A stretch of DNA of 64,000 nt, taken from contig JAMPIT010000417.1 of assembly GCA_026261815.1 (NCBI GenBank), positions 653,501 through 717,500 of the forward strand. The letters run 5' to 3'. The notes below the pieces were generated by a model. The model saw only the letters and a program-made list of their open reading frames with translations. It did not search any database and had not been told where the DNA came from. Shown one piece after another: positions 63,286 through 64,000 of the stretch; within the stretch, counting starts at the first letter, position 1, and every line of letters starts with the position of its first letter. This DNA comes from Monarcha castaneiventris obscurior. Lineage: Eukaryota; Chordata; Aves; Passeriformes; Monarchidae. The position numbers were made by a program, and so were the translations under genes.

Positions 63286-64000
63286 CTATCTACTTTGCTT
63301 TCATAGTGTAAAGGACAACAGTGCTCTGTGTGAGCATATTAAATACAATATAGACAAAGACACATGTAATTCCAGCATTTGTCAATTTTTTTTCAGGGCA
63401 GGCATGGAAAACAGGATGAATAAATTTTTTAAAATGTGAATGTATTTTGATGAATATAGTTTTTGATTTGAACTTTAAGAAAAGACTAAAGTAGATTCAT
63501 AAAAATGCTTTTTCCCCCTGCAACCTATATATACATCTTCTTCTGGACCACTACCTTTTAATCAAAGATTCAGGACATGTAAAAATATAGACCTCTGAAT
63601 CCAAATTTGGTGAGGCTGGGACACTCCAACATGGGTTTGAGACTGGTGTTTTGAAAATCTGCTTAAAACTAGAATATTTTCAAAATACCATGGAAACTGG
63701 ACTGTGTGAACAGAATTTTCCTGAAGAGCTCAGTGCTTATACCAGAAGTTTCTTGATGTTATCATTGGTGACCTCACAAAGAACCCAAATTCCTAAATCT
63801 CCTCCCTGTTGATATGGGTTCTCAGCGAACACTAGGAAGGAGCTTTTGGACTCTCTATGTCTTCCTCGGCTGGATACCTTCCACAATTATATAACAGAGG
63901 TTTTGTGTTGTGAAAGCACAGGTATTTGTGAAATAGTTTTACCAAGTAACACACCCTACAAAGGTGTTAAGAACATAATATAGATACCAGTTGCATCTAG

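Larger units (their letters stand above)
54444..64000 (-). other. DCN: DCN intron 2, 5' end outside the window
   Basis: At least 9.55 kb upstream of exon 3 with no sequence resembling the decorin signal peptide, propeptide or N-terminal cysteine cluster. It contains plus-strand CR1 fragments at 55640-55785 and 62901-63285, a 12-bp triplicate at 62711-62746, and a GC-richer block near 59780-60120 of unknown origin. Confidence 0.8.

Noticed and set aside
54444..64000. Search for the first decorin coding exon
   Set aside because: No frame shows a signal peptide followed by a CX3CXCX6C cluster or an acidic Ser-Gly propeptide. The exon should have appeared as an open frame of about 70 codons, so it is taken to be outside the window.

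Overview
This 64 kb window is vertebrate nuclear DNA, almost certainly from a bird. It is AT-rich and intron-rich. It holds two spliced small leucine-rich proteoglycan (SLRP) genes whose exons I could place by reading frame and splice site. It also carries several CR1 non-LTR retrotransposon fragments with the avian 3' end (variants of 'aatcatagaatggtttgggttggaaggg'). A 13-copy GAATA pentanucleotide array would fit a songbird, but I cannot fix the species.

Both genes lie on the minus strand, in the DCN-LUM order of the amniote SLRP cluster (EPYC-KERA-LUM-DCN). Reading + coordinates: 1-9 kb is the region beyond the lumican 3' end, towards keratocan, and I see no keratocan exon in it. Lumican (LUM) occupies about 9.3-19.4 kb. 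Its coding sequence is complete in two exons (15433-16309 and 10138-10292) and encodes 343 residues. A plausible non-coding first exon with a TATA-like element lies near 19.39-19.46 kb. From 19.5 to about 36 kb is the LUM-DCN intergenic interval, with two long CR1 fragments at 29.0-29.8 and 31.2-32.0 kb and one coding-looking orphan exon at 27.1 kb. Decorin (DCN) runs from its stop codon at 36853 to the right edge. Six coding exons (54331-54443, 44479-44692, 44177-44290, 42885-42978, 38131-38269, 36853-37047) are joined by phase-compatible splice sites. The exon with the signal peptide, the glycosaminoglycan attachment site and the N-terminal cysteine cluster is not in the window and must lie beyond 64000, so DCN is 5'-partial here.

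Both products are secreted extracellular-matrix proteins that bind fibrillar collagen and limit fibril diameter. Lumican is a class II keratan-sulfate SLRP and decorin a class I chondroitin/dermatan-sulfate SLRP. Their linkage reflects tandem duplication in the SLRP family.

I found no prokaryotic-type system, CRISPR array, tRNA, rRNA or intact mobile element. The observations most worth checking are the orphan coding-like exon at 27108-27291, a micro-exon-like segment at 4036-4099, a nested inverted-repeat structure in DCN intron 6 (39024-39117), a perfect 13-bp hairpin at 2877-2905, the candidate LUM core promoter, and loss of one N-glycosylation sequon in decorin.
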